A stretch of 64,000 nt of DNA from Rhodocyclaceae bacterium (GCA_028714035.1 JAQTNA010000006.1:62001-126000); one strand, 5' to 3'; shown: positions 1 through 10,970, numbered from the stretch's first letter. Program-made: numbers and translations. Notes: generated from the letters alone by a model not told the origin.

Positions 1-1731
<1,731 letters not shown>

Positions 1732-1837
1732 TCGAGTCGTCGCGGCATCAAGGCGGACGCCACGATAGCAGGAAATGGTCCGGGGTTCATCTCCGCAGGC
1801 GTGGCCGGCTCCCCCGAATGGCCCCGGCAATGGCCAT

Positions 1838-1858
1838 AAATTCGTGAACCGCGAATTT
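1838..1858. promoter_or_regulatory. perfect inverted repeat between msbA and the nitronate monooxygenase gene
   Basis: AAATTCG, a 7-base spacer, then CGAATTT. It lies in the 225-base divergent region between two gene starts, about 107 bases upstream of msbA and 99 upstream of the other gene. Size and symmetry suit a dimeric repressor or activator site. No regulator can be assigned. Confidence 0.35.
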
Positions 1859-1956
1859 TGCGACCGCTAATGCCCAAAGCGATCCCCTCAGAACCCATTA
1901 TTCCCATAAAATGCCGGGGAGACGCCCGGAAACATACAGACGAGGAAACTCAAGCA

Positions 1957-3201
1957 ATGAAGCGCGTGGACGATTTTCGCCTGAAGTTGGGCAAGCATGA
2001 ACTGGTGCCGATCATGATCGGCGGCATGGGTGTGGACATCTCGACCACCGAACTGGCCCTGGAGGCGGCGCGCCTGGGCGGTGTCGGCCATATTTCGGAC
2101 GCCATGGTGCCCACCATTTCCGATCGGCGCTACGACACCAAGTTCATCAAGAACAAGCTGAAGCAGTACAAGTTCAACGTCGACAACTCCGACAAGTCCG
2201 TGGTGCAGTTCGATCTGGGCATGGTGGAAGAAGCCACCCGGCTGCATGTGAGCCGGACCATGGAGGCCAAGCGTGGCCCCGGCCTGGTCTTCGTGAACTG
2301 CATGGAAAAGCTGACCATGAACGCCCCGAAGGAGACCCTGCGGGTGCGTCTCAGGACGGCCATGGATGCGGGGATCGAGGGCATCACCCTGGCGGCCGGC
2401 CTGCACCTGGGCTCCTTCGGCCTGATCGAGGATCACCCGCGCTTCCGGGATGTGAAGCTGGGCATCATCGTCTCCTCCCTGCGTGCCCTGCAACTCTTCA
2501 TCAAGAAGACCGCCCGTACCAACCGCCTGCCGGACTACGTGGTGATCGAGGGCCCCCTGGCCGGCGGCCACCTGGGCTTCGGCATGGATTGGGCGCAGTA
2601 CGATCTGGCCACCATCGTCGCCGAAATCCAGACCTGGCTCTGGGCCGAGAAGTTGAACATTCCCCTGATCCCGGCCGGTGGCATCTTCACCGGCTCGGAC
2701 GCCGTGGCTTTCCTGGAGAACGGCGGTGCCGCCGTGCAGGTGGCGACGCGCTTTACCGTGGCCAAGGAATGCGGCCTGCCGCCCGAGGTGCAGCAGGAGT
2801 ATTTCAAGGCCAGCGAGGAGAGCATCGAGGTGAACCAGATCTCCCCCACCGGCTACCCCATGCGCATGCTGAAGGGCAGCCCGGCCATCGGCAACGGCAT
2901 CCACCCGAACTGCGAGGCCTTCGGCTACATCCTGGACTCCAAGGGCCACTGTTCCTACATTGACGCCTACAACCGGGAGGTGGCGGCCCATCCGGGCGCC
3001 AAGAAGGTGAAGGTGTGGGACAAGACCTGCCTGTGCACCCACATGCGCAACTTCGATCTGTGGACCTGCGGCCACTACACCTACCGCCTCAAGGACACCA
3101 CCCGGAAGAACGAGGACGGCAGCTATCAGTCGCTCTCCGCCGAGCACATCTTCCGCGATTACCAGTTCAGCACCGACAACCGCATCGCGCTGCCGGACTG
3201 A
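1957..3201 (+). CDS. nitronate monooxygenase-like flavoprotein (2-nitropropane dioxygenase family)
   Basis: Predicted FMN-dependent TIM-barrel oxidoreductase of 414 residues. Visible family features are the N-terminal GGMGVDIS, the glycine-rich VIEGPLAGGHLG near residue 195, and the phosphate-binding IPAGGIF near 237. The start at 1957 is chosen because GAGGAAA lies 9 to 15 bases upstream; the longer frame from 1858 has no such site. The last 100 residues are unusual: they contain an NCEAF cysteine, a CLC pair and a WTCGHY cysteine, which could be a metal or redox site. The true substrate is uncertain because this family also holds enoyl reductase-like members. It stands alone, divergent from msbA and convergent with cobQ. 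Confidence 0.75.
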   Translation: MKRVDDFRLKLGKHELVPIMIGGMGVDISTTELALEAARLGGVGHISDAMVPTISDRRYDTKFIKNKLKQYKFNVDNSDKSVVQFDLGMVEEATRLHVSRTMEAKRGPGLVFVNCMEKLTMNAPKETLRVRLRTAMDAGIEGITLAAGLHLGSFGLIEDHPRFRDVKLGIIVSSLRALQLFIKKTARTNRLPDYVVIEGPLAGGHLGFGMDWAQYDLATIVAEIQTWLWAEKLNIPLIPAGGIFTGSDAVAFLENGGAAVQVATRFTVAKECGLPPEVQQEYFKASEESIEVNQISPTGYPMRMLKGSPAIGNGIHPNCEAFGYILDSKGHCSYIDAYNREVAAHPGAKKVKVWDKTCLCTHMRNFDLWTCGHYTYRLKDTTRKNEDGSYQSLSAEHIFRDYQFSTDNRIALPD

Positions 3202-3218
3202 TCGAGAAGGACGTTGCC

Positions 3219-3252
3219 TAGGTCGGGTCAGGCCGAAGGCCGTAACCCGACA
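3219..3252. repeat. dispersed GTCGGG palindrome at the 3' end of cobQ
   Basis: Arms GGTCGGGT and ACCCGAC surround a CAGGCCGAAGGCC core. It belongs to the same family as the elements at 5627-5815, 15078-15123 and 15978-16047. The last codons and the stop of cobQ fall inside it. Confidence 0.6.
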
Positions 3253-4718
3253 TCCGGCCCCACCGGCAGCCAGGGCGCCAGTCTTTCCCAATCCAGGCAT
3301 TCTTCCAGGGTGTCCGCCAGCCGGTCCAGGGCGGCTTCGCGCAGGGCGTTTACGTCCATTGGGATGGGGTTTTCCAGGCCGGCCCAGGCAAGCAGGGCGG
3401 ACAGGGCTTGCGGCTGATCCAGGAGACCATGCACGTAGCTGGCCAGTATCTGGCCGTCCGCGCTGATCGCACCATCCGGCCGCCCGCCCTCCAGCAGGAC
3501 GGCCGGCCTCTCCAGGGCCGGGCCGGACGTGACGCCCATGTGGATCTCGTAGCCCGTCACGGCCGGGGCGCCGGGCAGGCACAGGCTTCCCGTCACGTTC
3601 ACCAACTGCTTCTCCGCGTCCAGGGTGGTCTCGAAATCCAGCAGACCCAGGCCGTTCGCGCTGCCGGGGGTGCCTTCCAGGCCCAGGGGGTCGTGCAGGG
3701 ACTTGCCCAGCATCTGTAGGCCGCCGCAAAGCGCGATGAGCTTGCCGCCATAGCGCAGGTGGCGCCGGATATGGGCCTCCCAGCCCTGCTCCCTGAGCCA
3801 GTTCAGATCCATCTGCACCGCCTTGCTGCCGGGCAGTACGATCAGGTCGGCGGGCGGCGGAGCCTCATCCGGGGCCACGAAGCGAAAATTCACCTCCGGG
3901 TGCAGGCGCAGGGGGTCGCAGTCGGTGGCGTTCGAGATGCGCGGGAAGGCCGGTGCCACCACGGTCAGTTTCGAATCGGCGCCACCGGAGGCTTGCCGGG
4001 GCAGGGCGTCTTCCGCATCCAGATGCAGGCCCATGAGGTAAGGCACGACGCCCAGCACCGGCTTGCCCGTGCGTTCCTCCAGCCAGGTGAGGCCCGGTTG
4101 CAGCAGGGAAATGTCGCCGCGGAAGCGGTTGATGACGAAGCCGACGATCCGTGCCTGCTCGGATTCGGAAAGGAGTTCCAGGGTGCCCACCAGGTGGGCG
4201 AACACGCCGCCCCGATCAATGTCCGCTACCAGGATCACCGGGCAGTCCACGGCCTCCGCGAAGCCCATGTTGGCGATGTCCCGGTCCCTGAGGTTGATCT
4301 CCGCCGGGCTGCCCGCCCCTTCCACCAGCACCGCCTCGTATTGCGCCGTGAGCCGCGCGAAGGACTCCAGCACGGCGGCCATGGCCTTCGGTTTGTACTC
4401 GTGGTAGGCCCGGGCATCCATGTCCAGGCGAGCCTTGCCGTGGATGATGATCTGGGCGCCGACGTCGCTGGAGGGTTTCAGGAGCACCGGGTTGAAGTCG
4501 CTGTGGGGGGCGACGCCCGCCGCCTGGGCCTGAAGCGCCTGGGCCCGGCCGATCTCGCCGCCGTCTTCCGTGACGGCGCTGTTCAAGGCCATGTTCTGCG
4601 GTTTGAAGGGCGCCACCTTAATGCCCCGGCGCTTCAGCACCCGGCACAGCCCCGCCACCAGGGTGGTCTTGCCGGCGTCGGAAGTCGTGCCCTGGATCAT
4701 GAAGGTGTCGCTGCGCAT
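3228..4718 (-). CDS. cobQ: cobyric acid synthase (adenosylcobyric acid synthase, glutamine-hydrolysing)
   Basis: Amidates four carboxyl groups of adenosylcobyrinic acid a,c-diamide in cobalamin synthesis, using glutamine and ATP. The protein has 496 residues. The N-terminal dethiobiotin-synthetase-like domain starts with [12 protein letters not shown] (residues 8 to 19). The C-terminal class I glutamine amidotransferase domain has its nucleophile in [10 protein letters not shown] (Cys near 331) and the catalytic histidine in SYVHGLLD near 430. The start at 4718 gives the standard MIQGT-type N-terminus; a longer open frame upstream runs antisense through btuF. Its start is only 36 bases from the divergent btuF start. 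The C-terminal tail DVGLRPSA is encoded by a dispersed palindrome and is probably not ancestral. Confidence 0.93.
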   Translation of the reverse strand: MRSDTFMIQGTTSDAGKTTLVAGLCRVLKRRGIKVAPFKPQNMALNSAVTEDGGEIGRAQALQAQAAGVAPHSDFNPVLLKPSSDVGAQIIIHGKARLDMDARAYHEYKPKAMAAVLESFARLTAQYEAVLVEGAGSPAEINLRDRDIANMGFAEAVDCPVILVADIDRGGVFAHLVGTLELLSESEQARIVGFVINRFRGDISLLQPGLTWLEERTGKPVLGVVPYLMGLHLDAEDALPRQASGGADSKLTVVAPAFPRISNATDCDPLRLHPEVNFRFVAPDEAPPPADLIVLPGSKAVQMDLNWLREQGWEAHIRRHLRYGGKLIALCGGLQMLGKSLHDPLGLEGTPGSANGLGLLDFETTLDAEKQLVNVTGSLCLPGAPAVTGYEIHMGVTSGPALERPAVLLEGGRPDGAISADGQILASYVHGLLDQPQALSALLAWAGLENPIPMDVNALREAALDRLADTLEECLDWERLAPWLPVGPDVGLRPSA

Positions 4719-4754
4719 GTAGAATCCCGGTTTCCTTGAGGCCCCGATTATCCC

Positions 4755-5630
4755 ATGGCCAGATTCCTTCTTCTTCCCCTGTTGTTCCTGTGTTCCCCCA
4801 CCTGGGCCGACATCGCCGTCACGGACGATGTGGGTCAGACGGTGCGGCTGGCGGCGCCCGCCCGACGCATCATCTCCCTGGCGCCCCACCTCACCGAAAA
4901 TCTTTATGCCGCCGGAGCCGGCGGGCGTCTGGTGGGCGTGGTGGACTACAGCGACTGGCCGGAGGCGGCGAAGAAGCTGCCCCGGGTCGGCAGTTCCGAC
5001 CGGGCAGACCTGGAGGCCATCCTGGCGCAGAAGCCCGACCTGGTGCTGGCCTGGGAGAGCGGCAACGCCCGCGCCCATCTGGCCAAGCTGCGCGCCCTGG
5101 GCATCCCTGTCTATGTCAGCCAGCCGAAGCACCTGGACGACGTGGCCGGCGAGATCGAGCGCCTGGGCCGGCTCACCGGCACGGAAGCCGTGGCGAAGGC
5201 GGCGGCCCGGGACTTTCGTGCGCGCCAGGCGGGGCTCAAGGCGCGCTACGGCGGCAGACCGCCGGTGCGCACCTTCTACCAGGTCTGGAACCAGCCGCTC
5301 CTGACGGTGAACGGCGAGCACATCATCGCTGACGTCATCAAGCTGTGCGGCGGCGAGAACGTCTTCGGGAGCCTGGCCCAGCTGGCTCCTGCCGTGGCGG
5401 AGGAAGCGGTGGTGGTGGCCAACCCGGAAGTCATCGTGGCCAGCGGCATGGCGGAAGCCCGGCCGGACTGGCTGGACGCCTGGAAGCGCTGGAAGCAACT
5501 GACCGCCACTTCCCGGGACAACCTGTTCTTCATCCCGCCGGACTTCCTGCACCGGGCCACGATACGTATCCTGGATGGCGCCGAGCGCCTGTGCACCCAG
5601 CTGGAAACCGCCCGCGGCCGGCGGCCGTAG
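4755..5630 (+). CDS. btuF: periplasmic cobalamin-binding protein of an ABC importer (BtuF type)
   Basis: Would capture B12 or a related corrinoid in the periplasm and deliver it to BtuCD. The 291-residue protein begins with a clear signal peptide, [13 protein letters not shown]...TWA, probably cleaved after Ala18. The body follows the class III binding-protein pattern: [20 protein letters not shown] near residue 40, a central helix, and a C-terminal lobe with [18 protein letters not shown]. It lies between cobQ (divergent) and btuD (convergent), so genomic context supports cobalamin rather than iron-siderophore as ligand. Its stop codon TAG is the first triplet of a dispersed TAGGTCGGG palindrome. 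Confidence 0.85.
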   Translation: MARFLLLPLLFLCSPTWADIAVTDDVGQTVRLAAPARRIISLAPHLTENLYAAGAGGRLVGVVDYSDWPEAAKKLPRVGSSDRADLEAILAQKPDLVLAWESGNARAHLAKLRALGIPVYVSQPKHLDDVAGEIERLGRLTGTEAVAKAAARDFRARQAGLKARYGGRPPVRTFYQVWNQPLLTVNGEHIIADVIKLCGGENVFGSLAQLAPAVAEEAVVVANPEVIVASGMAEARPDWLDAWKRWKQLTATSRDNLFFIPPDFLHRATIRILDGAERLCTQLETARGRRP

Positions 5631-5815
5631 GTCGGGCTGTTGATCGGGCCGTAGGTCGGTTTTTAACCCGACAAGAATGTAACTGGCGCCGATGTTGGGC
5701 TGAAGCCCGACCTACGAGGTATGCGCATCCCCGACCGCCGTCGGACCGTAGGTCGGGCTTCAGTCCGACAAGAGCATGCACGACGGCCGATGCCGGAACG
5801 AATCCCGACCTACCC
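5627..5815. repeat. cluster of dispersed TAGGTCGGG palindromes between btuF and btuD
   Basis: At least four half-elements of the form TAGGTCGGG(c/t)T and GCCCGACCTA occur in about 190 bases, in both orientations, filling the space between the convergent btuF and btuD stops. Each pair can fold into a stem with a short TTCAG- or TTTTA-type loop. Both flanking stop codons touch the repeats. No protein-coding signal was seen between them. Confidence 0.75.
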
Positions 5816-6591
5816 TACACCGGCACGAACAGCCTGCGCTCGCCGTCCCGGAGTTCCCGCAGGGGATGGCCGTAGAGTTCGGAAAGGCTCTCCGCCGTCA
5901 GAACCTCGTCCACCGGACCCTCGCGCCAGGCGCCCTCGCCGAACAGGAGCAGGGCCCGGCGGCAGTAGCGCAGCGCCAGGTTCACGTCGTGCAGGACGAT
6001 GACGAAGCCGGCGCCGCACTGGCCGGCGTAGCGGCTCACCAGATCCAGCATGGCGATCTGGTGGTTCAGGTCCAGGTGGGTGGTGGGTTCGTCCAGCAGG
6101 TAGAGCCGGGTTTGCTGGGCGAGCAGGGCGGCGATGGCCAGGCGCTGGCGCTCGCCCCCGGAGAGGGTATGCACCGGGCGAATCTCCAACTCCGACAGTC
6201 CCACGGCCGCCAGCGCCTGTCGGGCGATGGCGGCGTCGGCTTCGCCCTCCCAGGCCCAGCGGCCCAGATGGGGGTGGCGGCCCACCAGTGCCGTCTCCAG
6301 CACCGTGGCCGGAAAGGCGTCCACCTGGCTCTGGGCCAGCAGGCCCCGCAGCCGGGCCGTCTCCCGTGCGTCCCGGTGCGCGTAGGACCGGCCGTCCAGT
6401 GCCACGGTGCCGGAGCGCGGCGCCAGGAGGCCCGCCAGGGTATGGAGCAGGGTCGTCTTGCCCGTGCCGTTCCGCCCCAGGATGGCCAGGGTCTCGCCCG
6501 CCTCCAGGGACAGTTCGAGCCGGCGCACCAGCGTCCTGCCGCCGATGGCAACATCGAGTTCGTGGGCCGCCAATAGCGACGAATCACCCAT
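5815..6591 (-). CDS. btuD: cobalamin ABC importer ATPase (BtuD/FecE family)
   Basis: Cytoplasmic ATPase that would drive the BtuC permease. It has 258 residues with Walker A GRNGTGKTT (39-47), signature LSGGERQRLAIA near 142 and Walker B LYLLDEPTTHLDL near 162. It is the third gene of a riboswitch-controlled run btuB-btuC-btuD on the minus strand. It is separated from btuC by about 160 bases that hold a terminal-inverted-repeat element, so read-through may be reduced. FecE-type siderophore ATPases look alike; the B12 assignment rests on the operon. Confidence 0.88.
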   Translation of the reverse strand: MGDSSLLAAHELDVAIGGRTLVRRLELSLEAGETLAILGRNGTGKTTLLHTLAGLLAPRSGTVALDGRSYAHRDARETARLRGLLAQSQVDAFPATVLETALVGRHPHLGRWAWEGEADAAIARQALAAVGLSELEIRPVHTLSGGERQRLAIAALLAQQTRLYLLDEPTTHLDLNHQIAMLDLVSRYAGQCGAGFVIVLHDVNLALRYCRRALLLFGEGAWREGPVDEVLTAESLSELYGHPLRELRDGERRLFVPV

Positions 6592-6598
6592 GATTTGA

Positions 6599-6737
6599 AC
6601 CGCAGAGGCGCTGAGGAATCTCCGGAGAGACGGTAATTGGTGAGAGGTAAGCGGAAAACAGAGGCTCAGGATCGAAAACGCTGACCGCTTGCTGCTTACC
6701 GCTTACCGACAAAAAAGCGCCTCCGCGCCTCTGCGGT
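6599..6737. repeat. MITE-like element with 13-base terminal inverted repeats
   Basis: ACCGCAGAGGCGC at 6599-6611 is mirrored perfectly by GCGCCTCTGCGGT at 6725-6737. A second inner pair, GGTAAGCGG and CCGCTTACC, lies inside. It sits between btuC and btuD. A diverged copy is at 41611-41752 and a one-ended fragment at 38508-38528. It is non-coding. Confidence 0.65.
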
Positions 6738-6750
6738 GAAGCTCTTTTGT

Positions 6751-7746
6751 TCATTTGCGGCTCCGCGAAGACTGGCGTGCCAGGAGCCAGAGGAAGGAGG
6801 GCACGCCGATGAGGGCGGTGAGCACGCCCACGGGCAACTGTCGGGGGGCGATGAGGCTGCGCGCCAGGGTGTCCGCCACCACCAGGAGGGTGCCGCCCGC
6901 CAGCATGGAGGCGGGCAGCAGCAGGCGCTGGTCGTTGCCCACCGCCAGGCGCACCAGGTGCGGCACCATCAGGCCGACGAAGCCGATGGCCCCCGCCAGG
7001 TTCACGGCCACGGCGGTGAGGAGCGACGCCAGGAGATAGATGAAGACTCGCAGCTTCTCCACCGGCACGCCCAGGGAGCGGGCGCTCAGCTCGCCCCGGG
7101 TCAGGAGGTTCAGATCCCGTGCCCAGGGCAGGAGGGCGAGCACGGCCAGCAGCATCAGGACCAGGGCGGCCCAGGGCGCGGGCGCCTGGGACAGGTCGCC
7201 CATGAGCCAGAACAGCATGCCACGCAGGGAGGCTTCCGGCGCCAGGGCCAGCAGCAGGGTGAGCACGGCGCCACAGCCGGCGGCGACGATGACGCCGGTG
7301 AGCAAGAGGCGCGTCTGGGTCCAGGAACCGTCACCGTGGGCCAGGCCGAACACCAGCAGCATGGCGAGGAGCGCGCCGGCGAAGGCGCCCGCGTGCAGAA
7401 AGAAGAGGGGCAGGCCGAAGAACAGGGCCGAGAGCGCCCCGACCGAGGCGCCGCCGGACACCCCCAGCACATAGGGGTCCGCCAGGGGATTCTTCAGCAG
7501 GACCTGCATCAGCGCACCGGCAAGCGCCAGGAGCCCGCCGCAGGCCAGGGCGGCGAAGGTCCGGGGCAGGCGCAGGGACCACAGCACCTGCCCCGCCAGG
7601 CCGGAATCGGCGCCGCCCCGGAGGGCATCCAGCAGTTGCGTCGGCGTCAGGGCCAGGCTCCCCACCGCCAGCGATCCCGCCACCGCCCCCGCCGTGGCGA
7701 ACAGCAGCAGCAGGATGACCAGGAAGGCGCGGCGGCGGGAGGGCAT
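6751..7746 (-). CDS. btuC: cobalamin ABC importer permease (BtuC/FecCD family)
   Basis: Integral inner-membrane subunit of 331 residues, rich in hydrophobic helices, expected to form about ten membrane spans. Family landmarks include LRLPRTFAALACGGLLALAG, NPLADPYVLGVSGGASVGA, and the late GFVGLMVPHLVRLAVG that contacts the ATPase. The start at 7746 (MPSRRRAF) is preferred over a longer frame reaching into btuB because it leaves a 10-base gap after the btuB stop and starts just before the first hydrophobic segment. It is second in the btuBCD run. Confidence 0.9.
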   Translation of the reverse strand: MPSRRRAFLVILLLLFATAGAVAGSLAVGSLALTPTQLLDALRGGADSGLAGQVLWSLRLPRTFAALACGGLLALAGALMQVLLKNPLADPYVLGVSGGASVGALSALFFGLPLFFLHAGAFAGALLAMLLVFGLAHGDGSWTQTRLLLTGVIVAAGCGAVLTLLLALAPEASLRGMLFWLMGDLSQAPAPWAALVLMLLAVLALLPWARDLNLLTRGELSARSLGVPVEKLRVFIYLLASLLTAVAVNLAGAIGFVGLMVPHLVRLAVGNDQRLLLPASMLAGGTLLVVADTLARSLIAPRQLPVGVLTALIGVPSFLWLLARQSSRSRK

Positions 7747-7756
7747 GGGGCTTGCG

Positions 7757-9586
7757 TTACTTCGGAGCGTAGCGCACACCGACGAAGAGATTGGCGCCGG
7801 GGGTACCATAGCCCCAGGCCGTCTCGTATTGGCGGTTGAAGACGTTGTTGGCACGACCCTCGACGCTCCAGTCCCGGTTTGCGGCGTAGCGGGCGACCAG
7901 GTTCAGCAAGGCGTAACCACCCATGCGATTGGTTTCCGTCGTGCTGTCGAAACGGCTGCCCACGGCCTGGAACTCGCCCAACAGGGACCATGCGCCCTGT
8001 GTCTTGCCCAGGTGCAGGTTGACCTGCTGCATGGCGCGCCGGGGCAGGCGCTTGTTGGTGTCGCTGTTGCGGGCATCCAGGTAATCCAGGCTGCCGCCCG
8101 CATCCAGTCCGGCGAGAGTGGCCTGGGCGCTGAGGCTTTCGCCTTGCAGGCTGGCATGGCTGACATTCTGCGGGATGTAGCCCGTGCTGGCACTGCTCAC
8201 GATCATGTCGCTCACCTGATTGTCGAAGATGCTCAACCTCAAGAGGCTCGTGCCTTCTTCCCAAACCAGGCTCCCTTCCTTGTTGCGGGCGTTTTCCGGC
8301 TTCAGGCTGGGATTGCTGTAGCCGGGATAGTAAAGATCGTTGAAGCTCGGGGCGTGAAACGCAGTTCCCATAGAAACGGCGGCACGCAGGGCCGGGGTGA
8401 TCTGGTAGCCATAGGCGCCGTACCCCGTGGTCTTGCCGCCGAACTGGCTGTTGTCGTCGTTGCGCAGGTTGATCTGCAGGCGGTGAGCGCCGTATCGGCC
8501 CGTCCAGCCTAACTGGGCGGAATTTATGGTGCGGCGGGTGTCGTAGCTTCCTTGCGCCAGGGCCTTCTGTTGCAGGCTCTCCAGCGCCACCATGACGCTG
8601 CCGACGGCGGTACGCACGTCGTTCTGCCAGCTCGCCTGGTCCTGGGTCGTCTTGTAGCGGGAGCCCGTGGGGGAATAGGAGGCGAAGGTGTTGGAATCGT
8701 CCACGGACTCGGACAAACGCAGGGTGCTGGTCCAGGCATCCGTGAAGCGGTCGCGGCTGTACACGCTGTACGCGGACTGGGACACATCGGCACGGGTGTC
8801 GAAGCCGGGACCTCCCTCATACCAGTTCCTGCCGTCGGTATGAAACAGTGTCGCACCGAGTTCGTGTCCCGCCGCGGGACGGAAAGCCAGACTGCCGGTT
8901 ACGCTGGCGTTGCGGAAGCCATCCGCCGTGCGCGCCGGGTCGTAGCTGTAGGGCTGCTTGCCCTTGTCGCTGATCGCCTTGATGCCGTCCGTGCTGTCGT
9001 AACCGGTGCGCAGGCTGTAGCTCAGGGCGTCGGCGGCGCCCGAGAAACCGGCGGCCAGATTCCGGGTGCCGTTGCCCCCGGCCCCGGCGAACAATTCCGG
9101 CGCAGGCCTGCCTTCGCCGCGCTTGGTGAAGATCTGTATCACGCCGCCGATGGCATCCGCGCCATACAAGGCGGAGCCCGGTCCGCGCAGAATCTCGACG
9201 TGGTCAATCTGGGACAGGGGAATCTGTTCCAGCGAGGGGGTACCCGCCGTCGCGGTGCCCATGCGCACGCCATCCACGAAGACCAGGGTATGGTTGCTGT
9301 TGGCGCCGCGAATGTAAGTGGCGCCCAGTTTTCCGGCGCCGCCGCTGCTGTAGGTCTGAATCTCGGCCTGGCGGGCCAGCAGTTCCACCAGGGTCGTTTG
9401 CCCCGCCTGCTCGATTTCCGCCCTGCTGATGATGCTCACGTCCGCGAGCGCATCGCTGACCCGTTGTTTCTGGCGTGTCGCGGTCACCATGACGGTGCCC
9501 AGTTCGTCGTCCGCGAGGGTCGCGGTCGAAAAGGCGCAAAGGACGGATGTGACGGCGATGACCGCCAGTTTTTCTCTGTGATGCAT
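7757..9586 (-). CDS. btuB: TonB-dependent outer membrane cobalamin receptor
   Basis: Outer-membrane gated beta-barrel importing B12 with TonB energy. The protein has 609 residues. A signal peptide ends near Ala24 (STATLA). The TonB box follows as LGTVMVTATR. The plug domain shows ADVSIISRAEIEQAG, the FVDGVRMG strand and EILRGPGSALYGADAIGG. Repeated amphipathic strands form the barrel. The start at 9586 has GGGAG 8 bases upstream; the longer frame would run back into the riboswitch. The last residues VRYAPK end in lysine rather than the usual aromatic residue. Expression should be repressed by adenosylcobalamin through the upstream riboswitch. Confidence 0.93.
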   Translation of the reverse strand: MHHREKLAVIAVTSVLCAFSTATLADDELGTVMVTATRQKQRVSDALADVSIISRAEIEQAGQTTLVELLARQAEIQTYSSGGAGKLGATYIRGANSNHTLVFVDGVRMGTATAGTPSLEQIPLSQIDHVEILRGPGSALYGADAIGGVIQIFTKRGEGRPAPELFAGAGGNGTRNLAAGFSGAADALSYSLRTGYDSTDGIKAISDKGKQPYSYDPARTADGFRNASVTGSLAFRPAAGHELGATLFHTDGRNWYEGGPGFDTRADVSQSAYSVYSRDRFTDAWTSTLRLSESVDDSNTFASYSPTGSRYKTTQDQASWQNDVRTAVGSVMVALESLQQKALAQGSYDTRRTINSAQLGWTGRYGAHRLQINLRNDDNSQFGGKTTGYGAYGYQITPALRAAVSMGTAFHAPSFNDLYYPGYSNPSLKPENARNKEGSLVWEEGTSLLRLSIFDNQVSDMIVSSASTGYIPQNVSHASLQGESLSAQATLAGLDAGGSLDYLDARNSDTNKRLPRRAMQQVNLHLGKTQGAWSLLGEFQAVGSRFDSTTETNRMGGYALLNLVARYAANRDWSVEGRANNVFNRQYETAWGYGTPGANLFVGVRYAPK

Positions 9587-9589
9587 GGA

Positions 9590-9726
9590 TGACTCCCTTT
9601 TGCCGGCGGGCGTCCCCGCAAGCCGGCGGATGGCGAACGAAAACGGAACGCCGGGGAGTGACTTGAGCGGAATCGGGAAAACTCGATGCGCCGGCCGCCG
9701 CTTCCCCGCGGCAATTCCGTACTGGG
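9590..9726 (-). promoter_or_regulatory. btuB leader, expression platform and ribosome binding site
   Basis: The 137 bases between the aptamer and btuB contain a GC-rich stem, GCCGGC pairing with a second GCCGGC, that ends immediately before AAAAGGGAG, the btuB ribosome binding site. No T-run terminator was seen. Control of translation by masking the ribosome site is therefore the likelier mechanism. Confidence 0.4.
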
Positions 9727-9930
9727 TCGCGAGGCCGGTATCCGGGCTCACGAGTCCTGATCCATCACCTTCCCGGGAGATTCCCAGTGGTCGCCGGCCC
9801 TTGGGGGGCTTGGCACGATGGACCCACACTCGCTCACCGTTGCGGGGGCAGCACAGGCATTGCTCCGATTTGGGCGGGCTCACCTGTTTCCCGTTTAACC
9901 CTGGGGCTGACGCCTTTCGGGCACCTTCAA
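9727..9930 (-). ncRNA. cobalamin (B12) riboswitch aptamer
   Basis: Read on the minus strand, this segment shows the conserved order of a B12 aptamer: GGTGCC and AAAGG near the 5' end, a GTTAAACGGGAA block, AGGTGAGCC, AATGCCTGTGCTGCCCCCGC with the AACGGTGAGCG segment, a B12-box-like GGCGACCACTGGGA (about 9782-9795), the GGGAAGG block, and the closing AGCCCGGATACCGGCCT. It lies 140 bases upstream of btuB in the correct orientation. Adenosylcobalamin binding is expected to switch off btuBCD. Confidence 0.93.
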
Positions 9931-9932
9931 CG

Positions 9933-9959
9933 ACAAAACCGCACCGGAATGGGTGCGGC
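9933..9959 (-). terminator. intrinsic terminator after the LysR gene
   Basis: On the minus strand CCGCACC, a short ATTCC loop and GGTGCGG are followed by TTTTG. The hairpin lies between the lysR stop and the riboswitch and would insulate the B12 operon from upstream transcription. Confidence 0.55.
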
Positions 9960-10043
9960 GAGCGGATTATAGGCCAGCGGGGAGCCCGGAGTCGAGGGCG
10001 GAAGGGATACGGGCGGTTTCCGTGGGCTATTTCCCGGAAATGC

Positions 10044-10970
10044 TCAGGTTGGGCTCGGGTAAGTGTCCCAGTCCGTGGTGGACAGGGCCGATTGGAGCAT
10101 CTCGATGAACGCCCTTGTTTTCGTCGGCATCAGCCTGCGGCCGGGAAATACGGCCCAGGCGGTGAATGGGGGCAGGCGCCAGTCGGGGAGCAGGCGGCGC
10201 AGTTCCCCTCGGCGCACGCCGGGCGCGGCGAAGTAATCCGGGACGGCGGCGATCCCGGCACCGGCGCGTGCCAGGCCCAACAGCAGTTCCGGGGAATTCG
10301 CCGTGGCGCGCCCCGGTGGCACACCCTGCCAGCGGCGCTCACCCCACTCCAGGGTCCATCCGGCGGCCTCGCCGTTGCGCCCGAGCAGACGCAGGGCGTC
10401 GTGCTGGAGCAGTTCGTCGGGGGAAGCGGGTTCCCCCCGGTCGGCCAGGTAGGCGGGCGCGGCGTAAAGACCGCCCGGAAACACCGCGATACGGCGCGCG
10501 GCCAGCAGGCTGTCGTCGGGCAGATCCCCCATGCGCACCGCCAGATCGAAGTTCTCGCCCAGGAGGTCGACGCGCCGCGGGGACAGGTCGAGTTCCAGAG
10601 ACACCGCCGGGTGGAGAGCGATGAACGCCGCCAGCATGTCCGTCAGCAACAGGGTGGCGAAGTCGCTGGGCATGGACACCCGCAACCGTCCGCTGGGGCG
10701 CGCCCGGCGGTGCTCGCTCAGGGCGGTGACCGCCTCAACTTCGGCCGCCACCTGACGTGCGTGCTCCAGCAACTGATGGCCGAATTCGGTGAGCGTCAGA
10801 CGGCGGGTGGTGCGCAGTATCAGGCGCTCCCCCAGGCGCTCTTCCAGCAGGGAGATGCGGCGCGATACCGTGGATTTGGGCAAACCCATCCGTTCGGCCG
10901 CACGGCTGAAACTGCCGGCCTCGGCCACGCGGGCGAAAATCAGAAGGTCGTTGGGTTCGTATTGTTCCAT
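10044..10970 (-). CDS. LysR-family transcriptional regulator
   Basis: Protein of 308 residues. The N-terminal winged helix-turn-helix contains LLIFARVAEAGSFSRAAERMGLPKSTVSRRISLLEERLGERL. The rest is a periplasmic-binding-like effector domain with RLRVSMPSDFA near residue 97 and a GIAAVPDYFA loop near 245. It is transcribed divergently from azoR, and 95 bases separate the two starts, which hold a palindromic operator. Members of this subgroup often control the neighbouring quinone or azo reductase; that target is inferred from position only. Confidence 0.88.
   Translation of the reverse strand: MEQYEPNDLLIFARVAEAGSFSRAAERMGLPKSTVSRRISLLEERLGERLILRTTRRLTLTEFGHQLLEHARQVAAEVEAVTALSEHRRARPSGRLRVSMPSDFATLLLTDMLAAFIALHPAVSLELDLSPRRVDLLGENFDLAVRMGDLPDDSLLAARRIAVFPGGLYAAPAYLADRGEPASPDELLQHDALRLLGRNGEAAGWTLEWGERRWQGVPPGRATANSPELLLGLARAGAGIAAVPDYFAAPGVRRGELRRLLPDWRLPPFTAWAVFPGRRLMPTKTRAFIEMLQSALSTTDWDTYPSPT

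Noticed and set aside
9587-9883. N-terminal extension of BtuB reaching into the riboswitch
   Set aside because: The extension would translate the aptamer. The start at 9586 has a ribosome site and a proper signal peptide.
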